A DNA stretch of 64,000 bases, taken from positions 2,108,001-2,172,000 of the forward strand of contig NW_027473329.1 in the NCBI RefSeq assembly GCF_050947335.1, read 5' to 3'. Within the stretch, counting starts at the first letter, position 1, and the number at the start of each line of letters is the position of its first letter. Under the pieces are notes generated by a model that did no database searches, was not told the DNA's origin, and worked only from the letters and a program-made list of their open reading frames with translations. Shown here one piece after another: positions 38,601 to 51,900 of this stretch. Position numbers and translations under genes: made by a program. Origin of the DNA: Megachile rotundata (lineage: Eukaryota; Arthropoda; Insecta; Hymenoptera; Megachilidae).

Positions 38601-39317
38601 ATTTTGCTCATTTTCGCACGATTCAGCCTCTAGTTCGCACATATCCGCTGTAATTCGACTCGGTACTATCTAGTTATGTTAAGTTATCCTATCTGAGCAC
38701 AATTCAACACCACAATGAACAATTTTCTCGTTTTGCACGAATTATGCTCATTTTCGCACGATTCAGCCTCTAATTCGCACATATCCGCTGTAATTCGACT
38801 CTGTACTATCTAGTCATGTTAAGTTATCGTAACTGAGCACAATTCAACACCACAACGAACAATTTTGCTCGTTTTGCACGAATTATGCTCATTTTCGAAC
38901 GATTCAGCCTCTAATTCGCACATATCCGCTGTAATTCGACTCTGTACTATCTAGTTATGTTAAGTTATCCTATCTGAGCACAATTCGACACCACAATGAA
39001 CAATTTTGCTCGTTTTGCACGAATTATGCTCATTTTCGCACGATTCAGCCTCTAATTCGCACATATCCGCTGTAATTCGACTCTGTACTATCTAGTCATG
39101 TTAAGTTATCGTAACTGAGCACAATTCAACACCACAATGAACAATTTTGCTCGTTTTGAACGAATTATGCTCATTTTCGCACGATTCAGCCTCTAATTCG
39201 CACATATCCGCTGTAATTCAACTCTGTACTATCTAGTTATGTTAAGTTATCCTATCTGAGCACAATTCAACACCACAATGAACAATTTTGTTCGTTTTGC
39301 ACGAATTATGCTCATTT
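35638..39317 (+). repeat. Long unit L, copy 4 (full 3680 bp)
   Basis: It has the same length as 26568-30247 (3680 bp) and the same marker order: TACTACCTAG 35688, CTATTTGAG 35854, CACTATG, GCATTA 36885, CATGTGAAG, CTCGGTAC, AATTCAACTC, TTTTGTTCG. It has the ordinary AATTCGCAC where copies 1 and 2 have AATTGGCAC, so those two share a later common source. Private changes include GTTAGGTTATC near 37813, CTGTTCTATC near 37940, and ACCATAATGAACACTTTT near 38567. Confidence 0.87.
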
Positions 39318-41309
39318 TCGCGCGATTCAGCCTCTAATTCGCACATATCCGCTGTAATTCGACTCTGTACTATCTAGTCATGTTAAGTTATCGTAGCTGA
39401 GCACAATTCAACACCACAATGAACAATTTTGCTCATTTTGCACGAATTATGCTCATTTTCGAACGATTCAGCCTCTAATTCGCACATATCCGCTGTAATT
39501 CGACTCTGTACTATCTAGTTATGTGAAGTTATCCTATCTGAGCACAATTCAACACCACAATGAACAATTTTGCTCGTTTTGCACGAATTTTGCTCGTTTT
39601 GAACGAATTTTGCTCATTTTCGAACGATTCAGCCTCTAATTCGCACATATCCGCTGTAATTCGACTCTGTACTATCTAGTTATGTTAAGTTATCCTATCT
39701 GAGCACAATTCGGCACCACAATAAACAATTTTGCTCGTTTTGCACGAATTATGCTCATTTTCGCACGATTCAGCCTCTAATTCGCACATATCCGCTGTAA
39801 TTCGACTCTGTACTATCTAGTTATGTTAAGTTATCCTATCTGAGCACAATTCGACACCACAATGAACAATTTTGCTCGTTTTGCACGAATTATGCTCATT
39901 TTCGCACGATTCAGCCTCTAATTCGCACATATCCGCTGTAATTGGACTCTGTACTATCTAGTTATGTTAAGTTATCCTATCTGAGCACAATTCAACACCA
40001 CAATGAACAATTTTGCTCGTTTTGAACGAATTATGCTCATTTTCGCACGATTCAGCCTCTAATTCGCACATATCCGCTGTAATTGGACTCTGTACTATCT
40101 AGTTATGTTAAGTTATCCTATCTGAGCACAATTCAACACCACAATGAACAATTTTGCTCGTTTTGCACGAATTATGCTCATTTTCGCACGATTCAGCCTC
40201 TAATTCGCACATATCCGCTGTAATTCGACTCTGTACTATCTAGTCATGTTAAGTTATCGTAACTGAGCACAATTCAACACCACAATGAACAATTTTGCTC
40301 GTTTTGAACGAATTATGCTCATTTTCGCACGATTCAGCCTCTAATTCGCACATATCCGCTGTAATTCGACTCTGTACTATCTAGTTATATTAAGTTATCC
40401 TAACTGAGCACAATTCAACACCACAATGAACAATTTTGCTCGTTTTGCACGAATTTTGCTCGTTTTCGAACGATTCAGCCTCTAATTCACACATATCCGC
40501 TGTAATTCGACTCTGTACTATCTAGTTATGTTAAGTTATCCTATCTGAGCACAATTCAACACCACAATGAACAATTTTCTCGTTTTGCACGAATTATGCT
40601 CATTTTCGCACGATTCAGCCTCTAGTTCGCACATATCCGCTGTAATTCGACTCTGTACTATCTAGTTATGTTAGGTTATCCTATCTGAGCACAATTCAAC
40701 ACCACTATGAACAATTTTGCTCGTTTTGCACGAATTATGCTCATTTTCGCACGATTCAGCCTCTAATTCGCACATATCCGCTGTAATTCGACTCTGTACT
40801 ATCTAGTCATGTTAAGTTATCGTAGCTGAGCACAATTCAACACCACAATGAACAATTTTGCTCGTTTTGCACGAATTATGCTCATTTTCGAACGATTCAG
40901 CCTCTAATTCGCACATATCCGCTGTAATTCGATTCTGTACTATCTAGTTATGTTAAGTTATCCTATCTGAGCACAATTCAACACCACAATGAACAATTTT
41001 GCTCGTATTGAACGAATTATGCTCATTTTCGCACGATTCAGCCTCTAATTCGCACATATCCGCTGTAATTCGACTCTGTACTATCTAGTCATGTTAAGTT
41101 ATCGTAACTGAGCACAATTCAACACCACAATGAACAATTTTCTCGTTTTGCACGAATTATGCTCATTTTCGCACGATTCAGCCTCTAGTTCGCACATATC
41201 CGCTGTAATTGGACTCTGTACTATCTAGTTATGTTAAGTTATCCTATCTGAGCACAATTCAACACCACAATGAACAATTTTGCTCGTTTTGCACGAATTA
41301 TGCTCATTT
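39318..41309 (+). repeat. HOR-A patch 2 (14 monomers)
   Basis: It starts like patch 1 (the CGTAGC marker lies 4687 bp from that of patch 1) and then continues further along HOR-A: positions 9 to 16, including GTTATATT with CTAACTG, then an 18-like 140-bp monomer with AATTCACAC, then position 1 with CACTATG near 40702. Positions 2, 3 (GATTCTG, CTCGTATTG at 41001) and 4 follow, and then the TCTAGTT + TTGGACTC monomer seen only in HOR-A copy 2 (3837) and in the duplicate near 43.3 kb. The 148-bp monomer (position 17) is missing. This patch therefore resembles copy 2 rather than copies 1 or 3. Confidence 0.85.
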
Positions 41310-44300
41310 TCGCACGATTCAGCCTCTAATTCGCACATATCCGCTGTAATTCGACTCTGTACTATCTAGTTATGTTAAGTTATCCTATCTGAGCACAATT
41401 CGACACCACAATGAACAATTTTGCTCGTTTTGCACGAATTATGCTCATTTTCGCACGATTCAGCCTCTAATTCGCACATATCCGCTGTAATTCGACTCTG
41501 TACTATCTAGTTATGTTAAGTTATCCTATCTGAGCACAATTCAACACCACAATGAACAATTTTGCTCGTTTTGCACGAATTTTACTCATTTTCGCACGAT
41601 TCAGCCTCTAGTTCGCACATATCCGCTGTAATTCGACTCTGTACTATCTAGTTATGTTAAGTTATCCTATCTGAGCACAATTCAACACCACAATGAACAA
41701 TTTTGCTCGTTTTGCACGAATTATGCTCATTTTCGCACGATTCAGCCTCTAGTTCGCACATATCCGCTGTAATTCGACTCTGTACTATCTAGTTATGTTA
41801 AGTTATCCTATCTGAGCACAATTCAACACCACAATGAACAATTTTGCTCGTTTTGCACGAATTTTGCTCGTTTTGAACGAATTTTGCTCATTTTCGTACG
41901 ATTCAGCCTCTAATTCGCACATATCCGCTGTAATTCGACTCTGTACTATCTAGTTATGTTAAGTTATCCTATCTGAGCACAATTCAACACCACAATGAAC
42001 AATTTTGCTCGTTTTGCACGATTTATGCTCATTTTCGCACGATTCAGCCTCTAATTCGCACATATCCGCTGTAATTCGACTCTGTACTATCTACTCATGT
42101 TAAGTTATCGTAACTGAGCACAATTCAACACCACAATGAACAATTTTGCTCGTTTTGAACGAATTTTGCTCATTTTCGTACGATTCAGCCTCTAATTCGC
42201 ACATATCCGCTGTAATTCGACTCTGTACTATCTAGTTATGTTAAGTTATCCTATCTGAGCACAATTCAACACCACAATGAACAATTTTGCTCGTTTTGCA
42301 CGAATTATGCTCATTTTCGCACGATTCAGCCTGTAATTCGCACATATCCGCTGTAATTCGACTCTGTACTATCTAGTCATGTTAAGTTATCGTAACTGAG
42401 CACAATTCAACACCACAATGAACAATTTTGCTCGTTTTGAACGAATTATGCTCATTTTCGCACGATTCAGCCTCTAATTCGCACATATCCGCTGTAATTC
42501 GACTCTGTACTATCTAGTTATGTTAAGTTATCCTATCTGAGCACAATTCAACACCACAATGAACAATTTTGCTCGTTTTGCACGAATTTTGCTCATTTTC
42601 GCACGATTCAGCCTCTAGTTCGCACATATCCGCTGTAATTCGACTCTGTACTATCTAGTTATGTTAAGTTATCCTATCTGAGCACAATTCAACACCACAA
42701 TGAACAATTTTCTCGTTTTGCACGAATTATGCTCATTTTCGCACGATTCAGCCTCTAGTTCGCACATATCCGCTGTAATTCGACTCTGTACTATCTAGTT
42801 ATGTTAAGTTATCCTATCTGACCACAATTCAACACCACAATGAACAATTTTGCTCGTTTTGCACGAATTATGCTCATTTTCGCACGATTCAGCCTCTAAT
42901 TCGCACATATCCGCTGTAATTCGACTCTGTACTATCTAGTCATGTTAAGTTATCGTAACTGAGCACAATTCAACACCACAATGAACAATTTTGCTCGTTT
43001 TGCACGAATTATGCTTATTTTCGAACGATTCAGCCTCTAATTCGCACATATCCGCTGTAATTCGACTCTGTACTATCTAGTTATGTTAAGTTATCCTATC
43101 TGAGCACAATTCAACACCACAATGAACAATTTTGCTCGTATTGAACGAATTATGCTCATTTTCGCACGATTCAGCCTCTAATTCGCACATATCCGCTGTA
43201 ATTCGACTCTGTACTATCTAGTCATGTTAAGTTATCGTAACTGAGCACAATTCAACACCACAATGAACAATTTTCTCGTTTTGCACGAATTATGCTCATT
43301 TTCGCACGATTCAGCCTCTAGTTCGCACATATCCGCTGTAATTGGACTCTGTACTATCTAGTTATGTTAAGTTATCCTATCTGAGCACAATTCAACACCA
43401 CAATGAACAATTTTGCTCGTTTTGCACGAATTATGCTCATTTTCGCACGATTCAGCCTCTAATTCGCACATATCCGCTGTAATTCGACTCTGTACTATCT
43501 AGTTATGTTAAGTTATCCTATCTGAGCACAATTCGACACCACAATGAACAATTTTGCTCGTTTTGCACGAATTATGCTCATTTTCGCACGATTCAGCCTC
43601 TAATTCGCACATATCCGCTGTAATTCGACTCTGTACTATCTAGTTATGTTAAGTTATCCTATCTGAGCACAATTCAACACCACAATGAACAATTTTGCTC
43701 GTTTTGCACGAATTTTACTCATTTTCGCACGATTCAGCCTCTAGTTCGCACATATCCGCTGTAATTCGACTCTGTACTATCTAGTTATGTTGAGTTATCC
43801 TATCTGAGCACAATTCAACACCACAATGAACAATTTTGCTCGTTTTGCACGAATTATGCTCATTTTCGCACGATTCAGCCTCTAGTTCGCACATATCCGC
43901 TGTAATTCGACTCTGTACTATCTAGTTATGTTAAGTTATCCTATCTGAGCACAATTCAACACCACAATGAACAATTTTGCTCGTTTTGCACGAATTTTGC
44001 TCGTTTTGAACGAATTTTGCTCATTTTCGTACGATTCAGCCTCTAATTCGCACATATCCGCTGTAATTCGACTCTGTACTATCTAGTTATGTTAAGTTAT
44101 CCTATCTGAGCACAATTCAACACCACAATGAACAATTTTGCTCGTTTTGCACGATTTATGCTCATTTTCGCACGATTCAGCCTCTAATTCGCACATATCC
44201 GCTGTAATTCGACTCTGTACTATCTACTCATGTTAAGTTATCGTAACTGAGCACAATTCAACACCACAATGAACAATTTTGCTCGTTTTGAACGAATTTT

Positions 44301-45153
44301 GCTCATTTTCGTACGATTCAGCCTCTAATTCGCACATATCCGCTGTAATTCGACTCTGTACTATCTAGTTATGTTAAGTTATCCTATCTGAGCACAATTC
44401 AACACCACAATGAACAATTTTGCTCGTTTTGCACGAATTATGCTCATTTTCGCACGATTCAGCCTGTAATTCGCACATATCCGCTGTAATTCGACTCTGT
44501 ACTATCTAGTCATGTTAAGTTATCGTAACTGAGCACAATTCAACACCACAATGAACAATTTTGCTCGTTTTGAACGAATTATGCTCATTTTCGCACGATT
44601 CAGCCTCTAATTCGCACATATCCGCTGTAATTCGACTCTGTACTATCTAGTTATGTTAAGTTATCCTATCTGAGCACAATTCAACACCACAATGAACAAT
44701 TTTGCTCGTTTTGCACGAATTTTGCTCATTTTCGCACGATTCAGCCTCTAGTTCGCACATATCCGCTGTAATTCGACTCTGTACTATCTAGTTATGTTAA
44801 GTTATCCTATCTGAGCACAATTCAACACCACAATGAACAATTTTCTCGTTTTGCACGAATTATGCTCATTTTCGCACGATTCAGCCTCTAGTTCGCACAT
44901 ATCCGCTGTAATTCGACTCTGTACTATCTAGTTATGTTAAGTTATCCTATCTGACCACAATTCAACACCACAATGAACAATTTTGCTCGTTTTGCACGAA
45001 TTATGCTCATTTTCGTACGATTCAGCCTCTAATTCGCACATATCCGCTGTAATTCGACTCTGTACTATCTAGTCATGTTAAGTTATCGTAACTGAGCACA
45101 ATTCAACACCACAATGAACAATTTTGCTCGTTTTGCACGAATTATGCTTATTT
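40888..45153 (+). repeat. 2133-bp (15-monomer) tandem duplication across an A/B junction
   Basis: Left copy 40888-43020, right copy 43021-45153. Markers at constant offset 2133: GCTCGTATTG 41001/43134, AATTTTACTC 41578/43711, TCGTACG 41894/44027 and CTGACCACA 42818/44951. The length is 15 x 141 + 20 - 2. The first monomer of the right copy is a hybrid: it starts as the monomer after ATGCTTATTTT (block B) with CGACTCTG and ends with the HOR-A CTCGTATTG. The duplicated segment includes the junction between HOR-A patch 2 and block B, so it is younger than that junction. Confidence 0.9.
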
Positions 45154-48100
45154 TCGAACGATTCAGCCTCTAATTCGCACATATCCGCTGTAATTCGACT
45201 CTGTACTATCTAGTTATGTTAAGTTATCCTATCTGAGCACAATTCGACACCACAATGAACAATTTTGCTCGTTTTGCACGAATTATGCTCATTTTCGCAC
45301 GATTCAGCCTCTAATTCGCACATATCCGCTGTAATTCGACTCTGTACTATCTAGTTATGTTAAGTTATCCTATCTGAGCACAATTCAACACCACAATGAA
45401 CAATTTTGCTCGTTTTGCACGAATTTTGGTCATTTTCGCACGATTCAGCCTCTAGTTCGCACATATCCGCTGTAATTCGACTCTGTACTATCTAGTTATG
45501 TTAAGTTATCCTATCTGAGCACAATTCAACACCACAATGAACAATTTTCTCGTTTTGCACGAATTATGCTCATTTTCGCACGATTCAGCCTCTAATTCGC
45601 ACATATCCGCTGTAATTCGACTCTGTACTATCTAGTCATGTTAAGTTATCGTAACTGAGCACAATTCAACACCACAATGAACAACTTTGCTCGTTTTGAA
45701 CGAATTATGCTCATTTTCGCACGATTCAGCCTCTAATTCGCACATATCCGCTGTAATTCGACTCTGTACTATCTAGTCATGTTAAGTTATCGTAACTGAG
45801 CACAATTCAACACCACAATGAACAATTTTGCTCGTTTTGCACGAATTATGCTCATTTTCGCACGATTCAGCCTCTAATTCGCACATATCCGCTGTAATTC
45901 GACTCTGTACTATCTAGTCATGTTAAGTTATCGTAACTGAGCACAATTCAACACCACAATGAACAATTTTGCTCGTTTTGAACGAATTATGCTCATTTTC
46001 GCACGATTCAGCCTCTAATTCGCACATATCCGCTGCAATTCGACTCTGTACTATCTAGTTATGTTAAGTTATCCTATCTGAGCACAATTCAACACCACAA
46101 TGAACAATTTTGCTCGTTTTGCACGAATTTTGCTCGTTTTGAACGAATTTTGCTCATTTTCGAACGATTCAACCTCTAATTCGCACATATCCGCTGTAAT
46201 TCGACTCTATACTATCTAGTTATGTTAAGTTATCCTATCTGAGCACAATTCAACACCACAATGAACAATTTTGCTCGTTTTGCACGAATTATGCTCATTT
46301 TCGCACGATTCAGCCTCTAGTTCGCACATATCCGCTGTAATTCGACTCTGTACTATCTAGTTATGTTAAGTTATCCTATCTGAGCACAATTCAACACCAC
46401 AATGAACAATGTTGCTCGTTTTGCACGAATTATGCTCATTTTCGCACGATTCAGCCTCTAATTCGCACATATCCGCTGTAATTCGACTCTGTACTATCTA
46501 ATCATGTTAAGTTATCGTAACTGAGCACAATTCAACACCACAACGAACAATTTTGCTCGTTTTGCACGAATTATGCTCATTTTCGAACGATTCAGCCTCT
46601 AATTCGCACATATCCGCTGTAATTCGACTCTGTACTATCTAGTTATGTTAAGTTATCCTATCTGAGCACAATTCGACACCACAATGAACAATTTTGCTCG
46701 TTTTGCACGAATTATGCTCATTTTCGCACGATTCAGCCTCTAATTCGCACATATCCGCTGTAATTCGACTCTGTACTATCTAGTCATGTTAAGTTATCGT
46801 AACTGAGCACAATTCAACACCACAATGAACAATTTTGCTCGTTTTGAACGAATTATGCTCATTTTCGCACGATTCAGCCTCTAATTCGCACATATCCGCT
46901 GTAATTCGACTCTGTACTATCTAGTTATATTAAGTTATCCTATCTGAGCACAATTCAACACCACAATGAACAATTTTGCTCGTTTTGCACAAATTATGCT
47001 CATTTTCGCACGATTCAGCCTCTAATTCGCACATATCCGCTGTAATTCGACTCTGTACTCTCTAGTCATGTTAAGTTATCGTAACTGAGCACAATTCAAC
47101 ACCACAATGAACAATTTTGCTCGTTTTGCACGATTTATGCTCATTTTCGCACGATTCAGCCTCTAATTCGCACATATCCGCTGTAATTCGACTCTGTACT
47201 ATCTAGTCATGTTAAGTTATCGTAACTGAGCACAATTCAACACCACAATGAACAATTTTGCTCGTTTTGAACGAATTATGCTCATTTTCGCACGATTCAG
47301 CCTCTAATTCGCACATATCCGCTGCAATTCGACTCTGTACTATCTAGTTATGTTAAGTTATCCTATCTGAGCACAATTCAACACCACAATGAACAATTTT
47401 GCTCGTTTTGCACGAATTTTGCTCGTTTTGAACGAATTTTGCTCATTTTCGAACGATTCAACCTCTAATTCGCACATGTCCGCAGTAATTCGACTCTGTA
47501 CTATCTAGTTATGTTAAGTTATCCTATCTGAGCACAATTCAACACCACAATGAACAATTTTGCTCGTTTTGCACGAATTATGCTCATTTTCGCACGATTC
47601 AGCCTCTAATTCGCACATATCCGCTGTAATTCGACTCTGTACTATCTAGTCATGTTAAGTTATCGTAACTGAGCACAATTCAACACCACAATGAACAATT
47701 TTGCTCGTTTTGAACGAATTATGCTCATTTTCGCACGATTCAGCCTCTAATTCGCACATATCCGCTGTAATTCGACTCTGTACTATCTAGTTATGTTAAG
47801 TTATCCTATCTGAGCACAATTCAACACCACAATGAACAATTTTGCTCGTTTTGCGCGAATTATGCTCATTTTCGCACGATTCAGCCTCTAGTTCGCACAT
47901 ATCCGCTGTAATTCGACTCTGTACTATCTAGTTATGTTAAGTTATCCTATCTGAGCACAATTCAACACCACAATGAACAATTTTGCTCGTTTTGCACGAA
48001 TTTTGCTCATTTTCGCACGATTCAGCCTCTAGTTCGCACATATCCGCTGTAATTCGACTCTGTACTATCTAGTTATGTTAAGTTATCCTATCTGAGCACA

Positions 48101-48998
48101 ATTCAACACCACAATGAACAATTTTCTCGTTTTGCACGAATTATGCTCATTTTCGCACGATTCAGCCTCTAGTTCGCACATATCCGCTGTAATTCGACTC
48201 TGTACTATCTAGTTATGTTAAGTTATCCTATCTGAGCACAATTCAACACCACAATGAACAATTTTGCTCGTTTTGCACGAATTATGCTCATTTTCGCACG
48301 ATTCAGCCTCTAATTCGCACATATCCGCTGTAATTCGACTCTGTACTATCTAATCATGTTAAGTTATCGTAACTGAGCACAATTCAACACCACAACGAAC
48401 AATTTTGCTCGTTTTGCACGAATTATGCTCATTTTCGAACGATTCAGCCTCTAATTCGCACATATCCGCTGTAATTCGACTCTGTACTATCTAGTTATGT
48501 TAAGTTATCCTATCTGAGCACAATTCGACACCACAATGAACAATTTTGCTTGTTTTGCACGAATTATGCTCATTTTCGCACGATTCAGCCTCTAATTCGC
48601 ACATATCCGCTGTAATTCGACTCTGTACTATCTAGTCATGTTAAGTTATCGTAACTGAGCACAATTCAACACCACAATGAACAATTTTGCTCGTTTTGAA
48701 CGAATTATGCTCATTTTCGCACGATTCAGCCTCTAATTCGCACATATCCACTGTAATTCGACTCTGTACCTTCTAGTTATGTTAAGTTATCCTATCTGAG
48801 CACAATTCAACACCACAATGAACAATTTTGCTCCTTTTGCACGAATTATGCTCATTTTCGCACGATTCAGCCTCTAATTCACACATATCCGCTGTAATTC
48901 GACTCTGTACTATCTAGTCATGTTAAGTTATCGTAACTGAGCACAATTCAACACCACAATGAACAATTTTGCTCGTTTTGCACGAATTATGCTCATTT
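41310..48998 (+). repeat. Block B, second occurrence
   Basis: The rare markers of 9263-15904 return in order: TCGTACG 161-bp monomers, CTACTCATG, CCTGTAATTCG, CTGACCACA, ATGCTTATTTT (45144), CAACTTTG (near 45682), CGCTGCAATT, CTCTATACT (near 46204), TACTCTCTAG (near 47055) and TTTGCGCGAATT (47850). Offsets from the first occurrence are about 35046 bp (9905/44951) and 34079 bp (13771/47850). Differences between offsets reflect whole-monomer gains and losses. The CTAATCATG/TGCTCACT monomers of the first occurrence are largely replaced here by TGCTCATTTT forms. Confidence 0.8.
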
Positions 48999-51900
48999 TC
49001 GAACGATTCAGCCTCTAATTCGCACATATCCGCTGTAATTCGACTCTGTACTATCTAGTTATGTTAAGTTATCCTATCTGAGCACAATTCGACACCACAA
49101 TGAACAATTTTGCTCGTTTTGTACGAATTATGCTCATTTTCGCACGATTCAGCCTCTAATTCGCACATATCCGCTGTAATTCGACTCTGTACTATCTAGT
49201 TATGTTAAGTTATCCTATCTGAGCACAATTCAACACCACAATGAACAATTTTGCTCGTTTTGCACTAATTTTGCTCATTTTCGCACGATTCAGCCTCTAG
49301 TTCGCACATATCCGCTGTAATTCGACTCTGTACTACCTAGTTATGTTAAGTTATCCTATCTGAGCACAATTCAACACCACAATGAACAATTTTCTCGTTT
49401 TGCACGAATTATGCTCATTTTCGCACGATTCAGCCTCTAGTTCGCACATATCCGCTGTAATTCGACTCTGTACTATCTAGTTATGTTAAGTTATCCTATC
49501 TGAGCACAATTCAACACCACAATGAACAATTTTGCTCGTTTTGCACGAATTATGCTCATTTTCGCACGATTCAGCCTCTAATTCGCACATATCCGCTGTA
49601 ATTCGACTCTGTACTATCTAATCATGTTAAGTTATCGTAACTGAGCACAATTCAACACCACAACGAACAATTTTGCTCGTTTTGCACGAATTATGCTCAT
49701 TTTCGAACGATTCAGCCTCTAATTCGCACATATCCGCTGTAATTCGACTCTGTACTATCTAGTTATGTTAAGTTATCCTATCTGAGCACAATTCGACACC
49801 ACAATGAACAATTTTGCTTGTTTTGCACGAATTATGCTCATTTTCGCACGATTCAGCCTCTAATTCGCACATATCCGCTGTAATTCGACTCTGTACTATC
49901 TAGTCATGTTAAGTTATCGTAACTGAGCACAATTCAACACCACAATGAACAATTTTCTCGTTTTGCACGAATTATGCTCATATTCGCACGATTCAGCCTC
50001 TAATTCGCACATATCCCCTGTAATTCGACTCTGTACCTTCTAGTTATGTTAAGTTATCCTATCTGAGCACAATTCAACACCACAATGAACAATTTTGCTC
50101 CTTTTGCACGAATTATGCTCATTTTCGCACGATTCAGCCTCTAATTCCCACATATCCGCTGTAATTCGACTCTGTACTATCTAGTCATGTTAAGTTATCG
50201 TAACTGAGCACAATTCAACACCACTATGAACAATTTTGCTCGTTTTGCACGAATTATGCTCATTTTCGCACGATTCAGCCTCTAATTCGCACATATCCGC
50301 TGTAATTCGACTCTGTACTATCTAGTTATGTTAAGTTATCCTATCTGAGCACAATTCAACACCACAATGAACAATTTTCTCGTTTTGCACGAATTATGCT
50401 CATTTTCGCACGATTCAGCCTCTAGTTCGCACATATCCGCTGTAATTCGACTCTGTACTATCTAGTTATGTTAAGTTATCCTATCTGAGCACAATTCAAC
50501 ACCACAATGAACAATTTTGCTCGTTTTGCATTAATTTTGCTCATTTTCGCACGATTCAGCCTCTAGTTCGCACATATCCGCTGTAATTCGACTCTGTACT
50601 ATCTAGTTATGTTAAGTTATCCTATCTGAGCACAATTCAACACCACAATGAACAATTTTCTCGTTTTGCACGAATTATGCTCATTTTCGCACGATTCAGC
50701 CTCTAGTTCGCACATATCCGCTGTAATTCGACTCTGTACTATCTAGTTATGTTAAGTTATCCTATCTGAGCACAATTCAACACCACAATGAACAATTTTG
50801 CTCGTTTTGCACGAAATATGCTCATTTTCGCACGATTCAGCCTCTAATTCGCACATATCCGCTGTAATTCGACTCTGTACTATCTAATCATGTTAAGTTA
50901 TCGTAACTGAGCACAATTCAACACCACAACGAACAATTTTGCTCGTTTTGCACGAATTATGCTCATTTTCGAACGATTCAGCCTCTAATTCGCACATATC
51001 CGCTGTAATTCGACTCTGTACTATCTAGTTATGTTAAGTTATCCTATCTGAGCACAATTCGACACCACAATGAACAATTTTGCTCGTTTTGTACGAATTA
51101 TGCTCATTTTCGCACGATTCAGCCTCTAATTCGCACATATCCGCTGTAATTCGACTCTGTACTATCTAGTTATGTTAAGTTATCCTATCTGAGCACAATT
51201 CAACACCACAATGAACAATTTTGCTCGTTTTGCACTAATTTTGCTCATTTTCGCACGATTCAGCCTCTAGTTCGCACATATCCGCTGTAATTCGACTCTG
51301 TACTACCTAGTTATGTTAAGTTATCCTATCTGAGCACAATTCAACACCACAATGAACAATTTTCTCGTTTTGCACGAATTATGCTCATTTTCGCACGATT
51401 CAGCCTCTAGTTCGCACATATCCGCTGTAATTCGACTCTGTACTATCTAGTTATGTTAAGTTATCCTATCTGAGCACAATTCAACACCACAATGAACAAT
51501 TTTGCTCGTTTTGCACGAATTATGCTCATTTTCGCACGATTCAGCCTCTAATTCGCACATATCCGCTGTAATTCGACTCTGTACTATCTAATCATGTTAA
51601 GTTATCGTAACTGAGCACAATTCAACACCACAACGAACAATTTTGCTCGTTTTGCACGAATTATGCTCGTTTTCGAACGATTCAGCCTCTAATTCGCACA
51701 TATCCGCTGTAATTCGACTCTGTACTATCTAGTTATGTTAAGTTATCCTATCTGAGCACAATTCGACACCACAATGAACAATTTTGCTTGTTTTGCACGA
51801 ATTATGCTCATTTTCGCACGATTCAGCCTCTAATTCGCACATATCCGCTGTAATTCGACTCTGTACTATCTAGTCATGTTAAGTTATCGTAACTGAGCAC

